Notes: a model not told the origin generated them from the sequence alone. A stretch of DNA of 64,000 nucleotides from Penium margaritaceum (GCA_023375785.1 SZWC01004683.1:57237-121236), one strand, 5' to 3'; counted from the stretch's first letter, positions 47,301 to 58,400 are shown. Made by a program: numbers and translations.

Positions 47301-47933
47301 CTACTTATTGAAGGTCTTTGTACTTGCTAGCTGATAACTAGTATTCCCAAACCATTTTTCCCCCTTTGACTAGTTGTGACTCGTATTAGGAGTTGTCAAC
47401 GTTGACCATACATAGTGAAAATCTATACTCATGGTCAGTGACATATGCATACTTTGGTTGGTCATTGTGCATGGTAGCCACACCGTGCCACTGCTCATTG
47501 AAGCTCTTTGTACTTGCTAGTCAATAGCTAGTATTCCCAAACCATTGTTTCTTCCTCTGACCATCTGTAGCTCGTATTATGAGTCGTCAACGTTGACCAC
47601 ACATGGTCAAATTCTCTCGTCATGGTCAGTGACACATGCCTACTTTGGTTGGTCATTGTGCATGGTAGCCACACCTTGCCACTATGTATTGAAAGTCTTT
47701 GCAGTTGTTAGTCAATGACTAGTATTTCAAAACCATTCTTTCCCCCTTTGACCATTTGTGACTCATATTATGAGTTGTCAACGTTGATCGCACATGGTGA
47801 AATTCTTTGGACATGGTCAATGACATATGCCTATTTTGGTTGGTCTTTGTGCATGGTAGCCACACCGTGCTATTACTTATTGAAGGTCTTCGTACTTGCT
47901 AGGCAATAACTAGTATTTCCAAACCATTGTTTC
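44330..47933. repeat. 191-bp satellite, block 3
   Basis: About 19 monomers in forward orientation, beginning with the second GTGAC target copy and ending with GTTTC (47929-47933), the target copy of element D. Variant monomers with GGGTTGTCAAC recur near 45490, 46250 and 47208. No gene is seen. Confidence 0.96.
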
Positions 47934-48130
47934 TGTTGGCCTGAGGGTGAGTGTGCACCCTGGAGGGTTCCTAGCAGTGGCTGGTTCACACCACCAACTG
48001 TTTTTGGAGAGACTGAAACTATGGAGGCAACTGGTTCCAAGGATGGCAAAATCTGGTCAGAGATTGAGGCAATAGTTTTGGCCTCAATTGACTGGGAATG
48101 TACACTTTAATCAAGGCTCACAAGCAGTGG

Positions 48131-48140
48131 AATTTTATAG
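48131..48140 (-). promoter_or_regulatory. Putative TATA box in the LTR of D
   Basis: Minus-strand CTATAAAATT, with a matching copy in the 5' LTR at 51768-51777 (CTATAAAATG). It sits about 500 bp from the LTR start in element orientation, fitting a U3/R boundary. Confidence 0.55.
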
Positions 48141-48503
48141 CCACTGATCTAAGCTTTCCAGAACACCAAAGTATGCCAGACTTGGAGCTTCCTAGCAGAT
48201 TCTATGGCTTCTAGAGTGCTCCTTGGTAGGCTGTCCTTTTCCCACCTAGGAAGGCATCCCTTCCCTCCTCTAGAAGCTTCTGTCTCTTCCTAGATTCCTC
48301 AGCTTGCTTCTAATAGGAGGGAAGGTGTCCAGAAGACCAAGACACCTCTAGATGCCTTGTAGGACAAGTCAGCCCTTCTAGAAGGTGTGCCACCTTCCTG
48401 GACCCTCACCTGGCCTTCTAGAAACTTAAAGAGGAACTCTAGAGGTTGAGCTAGCTTCCTGGAATCTATTTTCCACCTCCCTTGAGGCAGGGCATAATTT
48501 CAT

Positions 48504-48573
48504 CTTGTGGGACTTGAACCCGGGCCCCTGCCTCTAGAGGTGGACACCATTAACCACTAAGCCACTAAGGCTT
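48504..48573 (-). ncRNA. tRNA-like sequence in the 3' LTR of D
   Basis: On the minus strand it contains TGGCTTAGTGGTTAA, a textbook RNA polymerase III A box, and 40 bp further on GGTTCAAGTCC, a textbook B box. The segment is about 70 bp, tRNA-sized. The anticodon region is replaced by the palindrome CCTCTAGAGG and the stems pair poorly, so it is not a normal tRNA. It lies about 60 bp from the LTR start, in element orientation. Confidence 0.6.
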
Positions 48574-48633
48574 GTCTTTTTGGTGTTCCTTTTTGGAGTC
48601 ACTCCTGCCATGGTGAGGAGCATCATTCCAACA

Positions 48634-48650
48634 ATCTCCCCCTTGCGCAT
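48634..48650 (-). other. Polypurine tract of element D
   Basis: Plus strand ATCTCCCCCTTGCGC, so on the element strand GCGCAAGGGGGAGAT runs directly into TGTTGG of the 3' LTR. Confidence 0.8.
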
Positions 48651-48672
48651 CACCCATGGCAGTCGTCCATAC

Positions 48673-49647
48673 TCAACCTGTAACTGAGGAGACTTTCTCC
48701 TCATGGGAGACGAGCTTACATTTTATTGCTCCCTCCCACTCAGCCCCATCCTTCCACTGCAGTGCCTCCTTTACAGATTGAGGCTCCTCTTGCGTGAAGA
48801 AGGCTTGTGCAAACCCAGTCCAAATGCCCTTGTTGGCATCATACCTTTTTGTCCTTCTTCGCACACGGTTACTCGTGCGGGGCTCTTGAGGCGGTTGTTG
48901 TTGTTGCTGTCCCCTTTCGGCGCCATCCTCTCCTAGTGCCTGCTCCCCCTCTCTTGGAGACCTTGGAGACATCGGTCGACTCCCCGCCTCCACGTCCATC
49001 TCCGGTGCTTCGGACTCCTCATCCGAACTGGCCGGAACAAATTGTGCCATTCGCCCATCCCTCGGGCGATCTTCTCTGACTGGTGCTGCTGCGAGGACGT
49101 CACCCTCATTCACGTCCTCCGGCGACTCCCCCTCAATGAGTGGCATCCACTCCCCCCTCTTGGAGAGACCTGCCTCCTTGTCTGTCCAACGGCTTTTCTC
49201 GTCGAACCTGACGTCGCGACTCCGCACAATCTGCTGCCTCCTTGGGTCAAAGAGCCGGTACGCCTTGCTTCCGCTCTCATATCCAAGGAAAATACACCGG
49301 CGGGTACGCGGGTCCAGCTTGCTCCGTCCCTCACGTGCCTGCACCATTGCATGTGCAACACAACCAAACGTGCGGAGGTGACCCACCGCTGGCTTCCTCC
49401 CGCTCCACACCTCTTGTGGCGTCTTCCATGCCTTGCTCTCCTTGTCCTTCAGCGGCTTGGTCGGCATGAGATTCATGATGTACGCTGCTGTCCTTGCCGC
49501 CTCCGCCCAATACCGTTGTGTAAGGCCGGCATCGCTCAACATGGATCGCACCATGTTAAGGATTGTGCGATTCGCTCTCTCTGCGACGCCATTCTGTTGT
49601 GGGGAGTGTGGAGTTGTTTTCTGCCACTCAATCCCCTTGCTCTTCAT
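48673..49647 (-). CDS. Copia integrase, C-terminal part (element D)
   Basis: 324 residues. TTPHSPQQNGVAERANRTI carries the catalytic Glu (Glu23 here), followed by YWAEAARTAAYIMN, HLRTFGCVAHAMV, RRCIFLGYESGSKAYRLFD and SRDVRFDE, the ordered blocks of the Copia integrase core end and C-terminal domain. An acidic and Gln-rich linker (about residues 190-260) leads to RYDANKGIWTGF, then EPQSVKEALQWKDGAEWEGAI, which normally introduces RT. The frame stops 15 residues later, so RT is missing. The first Met is internal: the protein continues upstream from the gag-protease frame at 49644-50777. The two are out of frame only because of an ambiguous base at 49679. Confidence 0.9.
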   Translation of the reverse strand: MKSKGIEWQKTTPHSPQQNGVAERANRTILNMVRSMLSDAGLTQRYWAEAARTAAYIMNLMPTKPLKDKESKAWKTPQEVWSGRKPAVGHLRTFGCVAHAMVQAREGRSKLDPRTRRCIFLGYESGSKAYRLFDPRRQQIVRSRDVRFDEKSRWTDKEAGLSKRGEWMPLIEGESPEDVNEGDVLAAAPVREDRPRDGRMAQFVPASSDEESEAPEMDVEAGSRPMSPRSPREGEQALGEDGAERGQQQQQPPQEPRTSNRVRRRTKRYDANKGIWTGFAQAFFTQEEPQSVKEALQWKDGAEWEGAIKCKLVSHEEKVSSVTG

Positions 49648-50777
49648 CCACCCAAGGCACCCCGCATATTCACCGCCNTGTCACTCCGGAACGCCTTCAC
49701 CTTCAACTCTGTTTGCCGCTCCACATCAGCCACAAACTCCTGCATGCACGCAAGGACCTCACTCTTCCGCTTCATTGGGTAGAGGTAGAGTTTCCGGCTG
49801 TGGTCATCGATGAAGGTGAGGAAGTAGCGAGCTCCGCCGATGGAGCTCTCAAGCGGTCCACACACATCTATGTGTACCACTGCCAGTTTTGCCGATGCAC
49901 GCGTCCCCTTGGCGACAAACGGTTGCCGAGTTGATTTGCCAATGATGCATGGCTCACACACGGTCTCCTTGGTTCCATCAAGGCCGCTGATTTGGAGACC
50001 CCGCACCACTTCCCTCTTAGCCATCTCCTTCACTGTCGATGGAGAAATGTGGCAGAGTCGGCGGTGCCATAGTTCCAGGTCTCCTCCATCCTTCGTTGCA
50101 AGATTGGCGGCGTTGGACCCCACCCGGCTGCTGAGGATCTTCGCGCGTAGCAGGTACAAGTCGTCCTCCCTCTTGGCACGCGCAATCACCTCACCTTTGC
50201 CCTCTTTGCGGATGACGGCCTCCTTCTTTGTGAAGAGCACCTCAAGTCCTTTGTCGGTAAGGCGGCTGACGGAGAGCAGGTTTGCCCCAAAGTTNGGCAT
50301 ATGCAGCACATCGTAGATTGTGCTCGTGACAGGTTTTCCATCCACAATTGACTCAATGCGGACGTTACCCTCACCGGCGGCCACCTCTGTTTTTCCATTG
50401 GCCACCGTCATGCGTCTCTCCGAGGCGCCGTAGGTGACAAATGCCGCCCTGTTGCATTGCGTGTGGCGGCCTGATCCGGAGTCGATGACGGCAACTCCCG
50501 GATCCTTCAAGTTGGTGGAGTTGTACGCCATAAGGGCGTGCTCATCTTTCTTCCCGTCCCGCTGCGACCGGTCTGTTTTCTTCTTGGGACAGTTGTGCGC
50601 GTAGTGGCTCTCCTTGCCGCAGTTGAAGCACTCCCCCTTCTTGTCACCCTTCTTGGTGCCCTGTTTGGCACCCTTCCACTTGTCGCCTCGGCCTACACTT
50701 TGAGGATGAACTGTGTAAGCTGAAGTTGATGCCGCTGCACTCTCTCGACCGCCACGTCGCATCCACTCATTGCGCAC
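49644..50777 (-). CDS. Copia gag C-terminus, protease and integrase N-terminus (element D, partial)
   Basis: 377 codons; the frame runs in from the N gap, so the true start is unseen (the first codon shown is GTG). The zinc knuckle at residues 50-63 (C-FN-C-GKES-H-YAHN-C) is canonical CCHC. The protease motif is IDSGSGRH, with Asp99. The His-His-Cys-Cys module is LWHRRLCHIS (about 237-244) with CEPCIIG (274-280). The integrase core begins with VVHIDVCGP (Asp304) and reaches KAFRSD (Asp366). There, in place of the expected NGGEY, the frame breaks at an N base at 49679 and ends. An undercalled base is the likeliest cause, so the protein is probably continuous with 48673-49647. A second N at 50295 stays in frame. 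Confidence 0.9.
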   Translation of the reverse strand: MRNEWMRRGGRESAAASTSAYTVHPQSVGRGDKWKGAKQGTKKGDKKGECFNCGKESHYAHNCPKKKTDRSQRDGKKDEHALMAYNSTNLKDPGVAVIDSGSGRHTQCNRAAFVTYGASERRMTVANGKTEVAAGEGNVRIESIVDGKPVTSTIYDVLHMXNFGANLLSVSRLTDKGLEVLFTKKEAVIRKEGKGEVIARAKREDDLYLLRAKILSSRVGSNAANLATKDGGDLELWHRRLCHISPSTVKEMAKREVVRGLQISGLDGTKETVCEPCIIGKSTRQPFVAKGTRASAKLAVVHIDVCGPLESSIGGARYFLTFIDDHSRKLYLYPMKRKSEVLACMQEFVADVERQTELKVKAFRSDXAVNMRGALGG

Positions 50778-50793
50778 GTACTCAGCAACCTTC

Positions 50794-51738
50794 NNNNNNN
50801 NNNNNNNNNNNNNNNNNNNNNNNNNNNNNNNNNNNNNNNNNNNNNNNNNNNNNNNNNNNNNNNNNNNNNNNNNNNNNNNNNNNNNNNNNNNNNNNNNNNN
50901 NNNNNNNNNNNNNNNNNNNNNNNNNNNNNNNNNNNNNNNNNNNNNNNNNNNNNNNNNNNNNNNNNNNNNNNNNNNNNNNNNNNNNNNNNNNNNNNNNNNN
51001 NNNNNNNNNNNNNNNNNNNNNNNNNNNNNNNNNNNNNNNNNNNNNNNNNNNNNNNNNNNNNNNNNNNNNNNNNNNNNNNNNNNNNNNNNNNNNNNNNNNN
51101 NNNNNNNNNNNNNNNNNNNNNNNNNNNNNNNNNNNNNNNNNNNNNNNNNNNNNNNNNNNNNNNNNNNNNNNNNNNNNNNNNNNNNNNNNNNNNNNNNNNN
51201 NNNNNNNNNNNNNNNNNNNNNNNNNNNNNNNNNNNNNNNNNNNNNNNNNNNNNNNNNNNNNNNNNNNNNNNNNNNNNNNNNNNNNNNNNNNNNNNNNNNN
51301 NNNNNNNNNNNNNNNNNNNNNNNNNNNNNNNNNNNNNNNNNNNNNNNNNNNNNNNNNNNNNNNNNNNNNNNNNNNNNNNNNNNNNNNNNNNNNNNNNNNN
51401 NNNNNNNNNNNNNNNNNNNNNNNNNNNNNNNNNNNNNNNNNNNNNNNNNNNNNNNNNNNNNNNNNNNNNNNNNNNNNNNNNNNNNNNNNNNNNNNNNNNN
51501 NNNNNNNNNNNNNNNNNNNNNNNNNNNNNNNNNNNNNNNNNNNNNNNNNNNNNNNNNNNNNNNNNNNNNNNNNNNNNNNNNNNNNNNNNNNNNNNNNNNN
51601 NNNNNNNNNNNNNNNNNNNNNNNNNNNNNNNNNNNNNNNNNNNNNNNNNNNNNNNNNNNNNNNNNNNNNNNNNNNNNNNNNNNNNNNNNNNNNNNNNNNN
51701 NNNNNNNNNNNNNNNNNNNNNNNNNNNNNNNNNNNNNN
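50794..51738. other. Assembly gap (945 N)
   Basis: The undetermined bases hide the gag N-terminus, the leader, the primer-binding site and about 168 bp of the 5' LTR of element D. The true length is unknown. Confidence 0.99.
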
Positions 51739-52270
51739 ACACTTTAATCAAGGCTCACAAGCAGTGGCATTTTATAGCCACTGATCTAAGCTTTCCAGAA
51801 CACCAAAGTATGCCAGACTTGGAGCTTCCTAGCAGATTCTATGGCTTCTAGAGTGCTCCTTGGTAGGCTGTCCTTTTCCCACCTAGGAAGGCATCCCTTC
51901 CCTCCTCTAGAAGCTTCTGTCTCTTCCTAGATTCCTCAGCTTGCTTCTAATAGGAGGGAAGGTGTCCAGAAGACCAAGACACCTCTAGATGCCTTGTAGG
52001 ACAAGTCAGCCCTTCTAGAAGGTGTGCCACCTTCCTGGACCCTCACCTGGCCTTCTAGAAACTTAAAGAGGAACTCTAGAGGTTGAGCTAGCTTCCTGGC
52101 ATCTATTTTCCACCTCCCTTGAGACAGGGCATAATTTCATCTTGTGGGACTTGAACCCGGGCCCCTGCCTCTAGAGGTGGACACCATTAACCACTAAGCC
52201 ACTAAGGCTTGTCTTTTTGGTGTTCCTTTTTGGAGTCACTCCTGCCATGGTGAGGAGCATCATTCCAACA
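51739..52270 (-). repeat. 5' LTR of element D (partial)
   Basis: Last 532 bp of the LTR in plus coordinates, collinear with 48102-48633 with three substitutions by eye. It ends CCAACA next to the target copy GTTTC. Confidence 0.96.
52141..52210 (-). ncRNA. tRNA-like sequence in the 5' LTR of D
   Basis: Identical to the copy in the 3' LTR, with the same A box (TGGCTTAGTGG) and B box (GGTTCAAGTCC). Placed in the upstream LTR, it could in principle drive an RNA polymerase III transcript into the element. Confidence 0.6.
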
Positions 52271-55200
52271 GTTTCCGCCTCTCACCATTTGCAACTTGTA
52301 TTATGAGTTGTCAACGTTGACCACACTTAGTGAACGTTTTTGGTCATGATCAGTGACATATGCCTACTTTGGTTGGTCATTGTGCATGGTAGCAACACCG
52401 TGCCCGTACTTATTGAGAGTATTTATACTTGCTAGTTGATAACTAGTATTCCTAGACAATTTTTTCTCCCGCTGACTATTTGTGAATCCTATTATAAGTT
52501 GTCAATGTTGACCACACATAGTGAAATTCTCGAGTGGTCAGTGACATATGCCTACTTTGGTTGGTCATTTTGCATTGTAGCCACACCGTGCTACCAGTTA
52601 AAAAAGGTCATTGTAATTTCTACTGGATAACTAGTATTTGCAGACCATTGTTTTCCCCTCTGACCATTTGTGCATTGTATTATGAGTTGTCAGAATTGAC
52701 CACGCATAGTGAAATTCTTTGGCCATGGTCAGTGACATATGCTGACTTTGGTTGGACATTGTGCAAGGTAGCCACACTATCCCACTACTTATTGAAGGTC
52801 TTTGTACTTGCTAGTTTACAACTATTATTCCAAAACCATTGTTGCCCCCTCTGGCCATTTGTGACTCGTATTAGGAGTTGTCAACGTTGACCGCACATAG
52901 TGAAATTCTCTGCTGATGGTCAGTGACATATGCCTACTTTGGTTGGTCATTGTGCATGGTAGCCACACGTGCCACTGCTTACTGAAGCTCTTTGTACTTG
53001 CTAGACAATAACTAGTATTCCCAAACCATTGTTTTTCCCTCTGACCATTTGTGACTTGTATTAGGAGTTGTCAACGTCAACCACACATAGTGAAATTCTT
53101 TGGTCATGGTCAGTGACATATGCCTACTTTGGTTGGTCATTGTGCATGGTAGCCACATTGTGCCACTACTTATTGAAGGTATTTGTACTTGCTAGTCAAT
53201 GACTAGTATTCCAAAACGATTGTTTCCCCCTTTGACCATTTGTGACTCATATTATGAGTTGTCAACGTTAACCACACATGGTGAAATTCTTTGGTCATGG
53301 TCAGTGACATATGCCTGCTTTGGTTTGTCTTTGTGCACGGTAGCCACAGCGTGCCAGTACTTATTGAAGGTCTTTGTAATTCATAGTAAATAACTAGTAT
53401 TCCCAAATCATTATTTCCCCCTCTCACCATTTGTAACTCGTATTAGAAGTTGTCAACGTTGAACACACTTAGTGAATTTTTTTGGTCATGGTCAGTGACA
53501 TATGCGTACTCTGGTTGGTCATTGTGCATGGTAGCAGCACCGTGCCACTAATCATTGAAGGTCTTTGTACTTGCTAGTCGATAACTAGTATTCCCAGACC
53601 ATTGTTTCCCCCGCTGACCATTTGTGACTCATATTATGATGTGTCAACATTGACCACACAAAGTGAAATTCTTTGTTCATGGTCAGTGACATATGCCTAC
53701 TTTGAATGGTCAATGTGTATGGTAGCCACACCGTGCCACTACAAATTAAAGGTCTTTGTACTTGCTTGTCAAAAACTAGTATTCCCAGACCATTGTTTTA
53801 CCCTCTGAACAGTCGTTACTTGTATTATGATTGTCAATGTTGACAACACATTCTGAAATTCTTCGGTCGTGGTCAGTGACACATGCCTATTTGGTTGGTC
53901 GTTGTGCATGGTAGCCACACCGTGCCACTACTTAGTACAGCATTTTGTACTTGCTAGTCAATAACTAGTATTTGCAAACCATTGTTTTCCCCTCCGACCA
54001 TTTGTGACTCATACTATGAGCTGTCAACGTTGAACACACATAGTGAAATTCTTTGGTAATCGTCAGTGACATATGCCTACTTTGGTTGGTCTTTGTGAAT
54101 GGTAGCCACACCGTGCCACTAATTTTCGAAGGTCTTTGTACTTGCTAGTCGATAACTAGTATTCCCAAACCATTGCTTTCCCCTTTGACCATTTGTGACT
54201 TGTATTAGCAGTCGTCAACGTTGGCCACACATAGTGAAATTCTCTGTTCATGGTCAGTGACACATGCCTACTTTGGTTGGTCATTTTGCATGGTAGCCAC
54301 ACCGTGCCACTGCTTATTGGAGGTCTTTGTACTTGCTTGTCGATAACTAGTATTCCAAAATCATTGTTTTCCCCTCTGACCATTTGTGACTCGTATTATG
54401 AGTTTTCAACGTTGACCACACATAGTGAAATTCTTTGGTCATGATCAGTGACATATGCCTACTTTGGTTGGTCATTGTGCATGGTAGCCACACCCTGCGA
54501 GTTCTAAGTGAAGGTCTTTTTACTTGTTAATCTGTAACAAGTATTCTCAAACCATTGTTTCCCCCTCTGACCATTTGTGACTCGTATTATGGGTAGTCAA
54601 CGTTGACCACACATAGTAAAATTCTTAGGTAATGGGCAGTGACATATGCCTACTGTGGTTGGTCATTGTGCATGGTAACCACACTGTGTCACTGCTTATT
54701 GAAGCTCTTTGTACTTGCTAGTCAATAACTAGTTCTGACCATACCATGGTTTCCCCCTCTGACCATTTGTGACCTGTATTATGAGTTGTCATCGTCGACC
54801 ACACATAGTGAAATTCTTTGGTCATGGTCAGTGACATATGCCTACTGTGGTTGGTCATTGTGTATGGTAGCCACACCGTGCCACTACTTATTGAAGGTCT
54901 TTGTACTTGCCAGTTGATGACTAGTATTACAAAACCATTGTCCCCCCCCCTGACCATTTGTGACTCATATTATGAGTTATCAACATTGACCACACATGGT
55001 GACATTCTTTGGTTATGGTCAGTGACATATGCCTACTTTGGCTGGTCATTGTGCATGCTAGCCACAACGTACCACTACTTGTTGAAGGTCTTTGTACGTT
55101 CTATTTGATAACAAGTATTCCCAAACCATTGTTCCCCCCTCTGACCATTTGTGACTCCTATTATAAGTTGTCGATGTTGACCACAAATAGTGAAATGTTT

Positions 55201-55419
55201 TGGTCATGGTCAGTGACATATGCCTACTTTGGTTGGTCATTGTGCATGGTAGCCACACCGTGCCACTAATTTTAAGAGGGCTTTGTACTTTCTAGTCGAT
55301 AACCAGTATTCGCAAACCATTGTTTCCCCTCTGACAATTTGTGAAACGTATTATGAGCTGTCCAAATTGACCATCCATAGTGAAACTCTTTGGCCATGGT
55401 CAGTGACATACGCCTACTT
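52271..55419. repeat. 191-bp satellite, block 4
   Basis: About 16 forward monomers starting with the second GTTTC target copy. Monomers with ATGCTGACTTTGG (about 52740) and AGGAGTTGTC (about 52872) repeat the variant order of block 1. The array stops at ACATACGCCTACTT (55419), where 20-bp units start. No gene is seen. Confidence 0.96.
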
Positions 55420-58400
55420 AGGCTTGCTCCAGTGACATATGGTCAGTTGTCTTGGACTTGCTCCAGTTGTCTTGGGCTTGCTCGAGTTGTTTTGGGCTTG
55501 CTCCAGCTGTCTTGGCCTTCCTCGAGTTATCTTGGCCTTGCTCTAGTTGTCTTGGCCTTGCTCCAGTTGTCTTGGCCTAGCTCCAGTTGTATTGGGCCTG
55601 CTCCAGTTGTCTTGGGCTTGCTCCAGTTGTCTTGGCCTTGCTCCAGTTGTCTTGGCCTTGCTCCAGTTGTCTTGGCCTTGCTCCAGTTGTCTTGGCCTTG
55701 CTCCAGTTGTATTGGCCTTGCTCCGGTTTTCTTGGGATTGGTCCACTTGTCTTGGGCTTGCTCCAGTTGTCTTGGGCTTGCTCCAGTGGTCTTGGGCTTG
55801 CTCCAGTTGTCTCCGGCTTGCTCCAGTTGTCTTGACCTTGCTTTAGTTGTACCAGGCTTGCTCCTGTTGCCTTGGGCTTGCTCCAGCTGTCTTGGCCTTG
55901 CTTCAGTTATCTTTGGATTGCTCAAGTTGTGTTTGGCTTGCTCCAGTTGTCTTAGCCTTGCTCCAGCTGTCTTGGAATTGCTCCATTTGTCTTGGGCTTG
56001 CTCCAGTTGTCTTGGGCTTGCTTCAGTTGTCTTGGCCTTGCTCCAGTTTTTTTGACCTTGATCCAGTTGTTTTGGGCTTGCTCCAGGTGTCTTGGGCTTG
56101 CTCCTGTTCTCTTGGCCTTGCTCCAGTTTTCTTGGGCTTGCTCCAGTTGTCGTGGGCTTGCTCCAGTTGTCTTGCGCTTGCTCCAGTTGTCGTAGCCTTG
56201 CCCCAGTTGTCTTAGGATTGCTCCAGTTATCTTGGGCTTGCCCCAGTTTTCTTGGGCTTGCTCCAGTTGTCTTGGGCATGCTCCAGTTTTCTTGGTCTTG
56301 CTCTAGTTGTCTTGGACTTGATCCAGCTGTATTGGCCTTGCTCCAGTTGTCTTGGCCTTGCTCCAGTTTTCTTGAGCCTGCTCCAGTTGTCTTGAACTTG
56401 CTCCAGTTGTCCTGGCCTTGCTCCAGTTGTCTTGGCCTTGCTCCAGCTTTCTTGGGCCTTCTCCAGTTGTCTTGGGCTTGCTCCAGTTGTCTTGATCTTG
56501 CTCCAGTTTTCTTGGCCTTGCTCCAGTTGTCTTGGGCTTGCTCCAGTTGTCTTTGGCTTGCTTCAGTTGTCTTGGCCTTGCTCCAGATGTCTTAGGCTTG
56601 CTCCAGTTGTCTTGGGCTTGTCCCAGTTTTCTTGGGCTTGATCCAGTCATCTTGGGCTTGCTCCAGTTGTCTTGGCCTTGCTCCAGTTGTCTTGGGCTTG
56701 CTCCAGCTGTCTTGGCATTTCTCCAGTTTTCTTGGCCTTGCTCCACTTGTCTTGGCCTTGCTCCAGTTGTCTTGGCCTTGCTCCATTTGTCTCGGGCCTG
56801 CTCCAGTTGTCTTGGGCTTGCTCCTGTTGTCTTGGCTTTCTCCAGTGGTCTTGGCCTTGCTACAGTTGTCTTTGGCCTGTTCCAGTTGTCTTGGGCTTGC
56901 TCCAGTTGTCTTGGTCTTGCTCCAGTTTTCTTGGCCTTGCTCTAATTGTCTTGGCCTTGCTCCAGGTTTCTTGGACTTCCTCCTGTTGTCTTGGACTTGC
57001 TCCAGTTGTCTTGGCCTTGATCCCATTGTCTTGGCCTTGCTCCAGTTGTCTTGGACTTGATCCAGCTGTATTGGCCTTGCTCCAGTTGTCTTGGCCTTGC
57101 TCCAGTTTTCTTGAGCCTGCTCTAGTTGTCTTGGGCTCGCTCCAGTTGTCCTGGCCTTGCTCCAGTTGTCTTGGCCTTGCTCCAGTTGTCTTTGGCCTGT
57201 TCCAGTTGTCTTGGGCTTGCTCCAGTTGTCTTGGGCTTGCTCCAGTTTTCTTGGCCTTGCTCTAATTGTCTTGGCCTTGCTCCAGGTTTCTTGGACTAAC
57301 TCCTGTTGTCTTGGACTTGCTCCAGTTGTCTTGGCCTTGATCCAGTTGTCTTGGCCTTTCTCCAGTTGTCTTGGCCTTGCTCCAGATGTCTTGACCTTGC
57401 TCCAGGTGTTTTTGGCTTGCTCCAGGTGTCTTGGGCTTGTTCCAGTTTCCTTGGCCTTGCTCCAGTTTTCTTGGCCTTGCTCCAGTTTTCTTCGGCTTGC
57501 TTTAGATGTCCTGGGCTTGCTCCAGTTGTCTTGGGCTTGCTCAAGTTGTTCAGGCTTGCTCCAGTTGTATTCGCCTTGCTCCAGTTGTCTTGGGCTTGCT
57601 CCAGCTATCTTGGCCTTGCTCCAGTTTTCTTGGCCTTGCTCCAGTTGTCTTGGCCTTGCTCCAGTTGTCTTGGCCCTGCTCCAGTTGTCCTGGGCCTGCT
57701 CCAGTTGTCTTGGGATTTCTCCAGGTGTCTTGGCCTTGCTCCAGTTGTCTTGGCTTTGCTCCAGTTTTCTTGGGCATGCTCCAGTTGTCTTGGGATTGCT
57801 CCAGTTGTATTGGGCTTGCTCCAGTTTTCGTAGCCTTGCTCCAGTTTTCTTGGGCTTGCTCCAGTGATCTTGGACTTGCTCCAGGTGTCTTGGGCTTGCT
57901 CCAATTTTCCTGGCCTTGCTCCAGTCGTCTTGGCCTTTGCTCCAGTTATCTTTGGTTTGCTCCAGTTGTCTTGGGCTTGCTCCAAGTATCTTGGCCTTGC
58001 TCGAGTTGTTTTGGGCTTGCTCCAGTTGTCTTGGGCTTGTGCCAGTTTTCTTGTGCTTTCTCCAGTTGTCTTGGCCTTGCACCAGTTCTCTTAGGCTTGC
58101 TCCAGTTTTCTTGGGCTTGCCGCAGTTGTCTTGGGCTTGCTCCAGGCATCTTGGGCTTGCTCCAGGTGTCTTGGCCTTGCTCCAGTTGTCTTGGGCTTGC
58201 TCCAGCTCTCTTGGCATTGCTTTAGTTTTTTTGGACTTGCTCCAGTTTTCTTGGCCTTGTGCCAGTTGTCTTGGCCTTGCTACAGTTGTCTTGGGCCTGC
58301 TCCAGTTGTCTTGGGCTTTCTCCTGTTGTCTTGGATTTGCTTCAGTTGTCTTGGCCTTGCTCCAACTGTCTTTGGCCTGCTCCAGTTGTATTGGGCTTGC

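Larger units (their letters stand above)
47934..48633 (-). repeat. 3' LTR of element D (complete, 700 bp)
   Basis: TGTTGG at one end and CCAACA at the other, a perfect 6-bp inverted end. It contains a TATA box and a tRNA-like segment, both sense to the element. Many TCTAGA-type words recur (CTTCTAGA and CCTCTAGA). Confidence 0.96.
47934..52270 (-). mobile_element. Young Copia element D (gag-protease-integrase, no RT), with assembly gap
   Basis: Minus-strand element with ends TGTTGG...CCAACA and a perfect 5-bp target duplication GTTTC (47929-47933 and 52271-52275). Its 3' LTR is 47934-48633. Its 5' LTR is 51739-52270, the rest being hidden in the N gap. Over the 532 comparable LTR bases I count three substitutions, so it inserted recently. 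The polypurine tract (minus strand AAGGGGGAGAT) abuts the 3' LTR. The coding region runs from the gap to 48673 as gag C-terminus, protease and integrase. It stops just before RT, and only about 39 bp separate the stop from the LTR. RT and RNase H are therefore absent, and the element depended on an external RT. Confidence 0.95.

Noticed and set aside
50794-51738. Long open frames over the gap
   Set aside because: They consist of undetermined bases.
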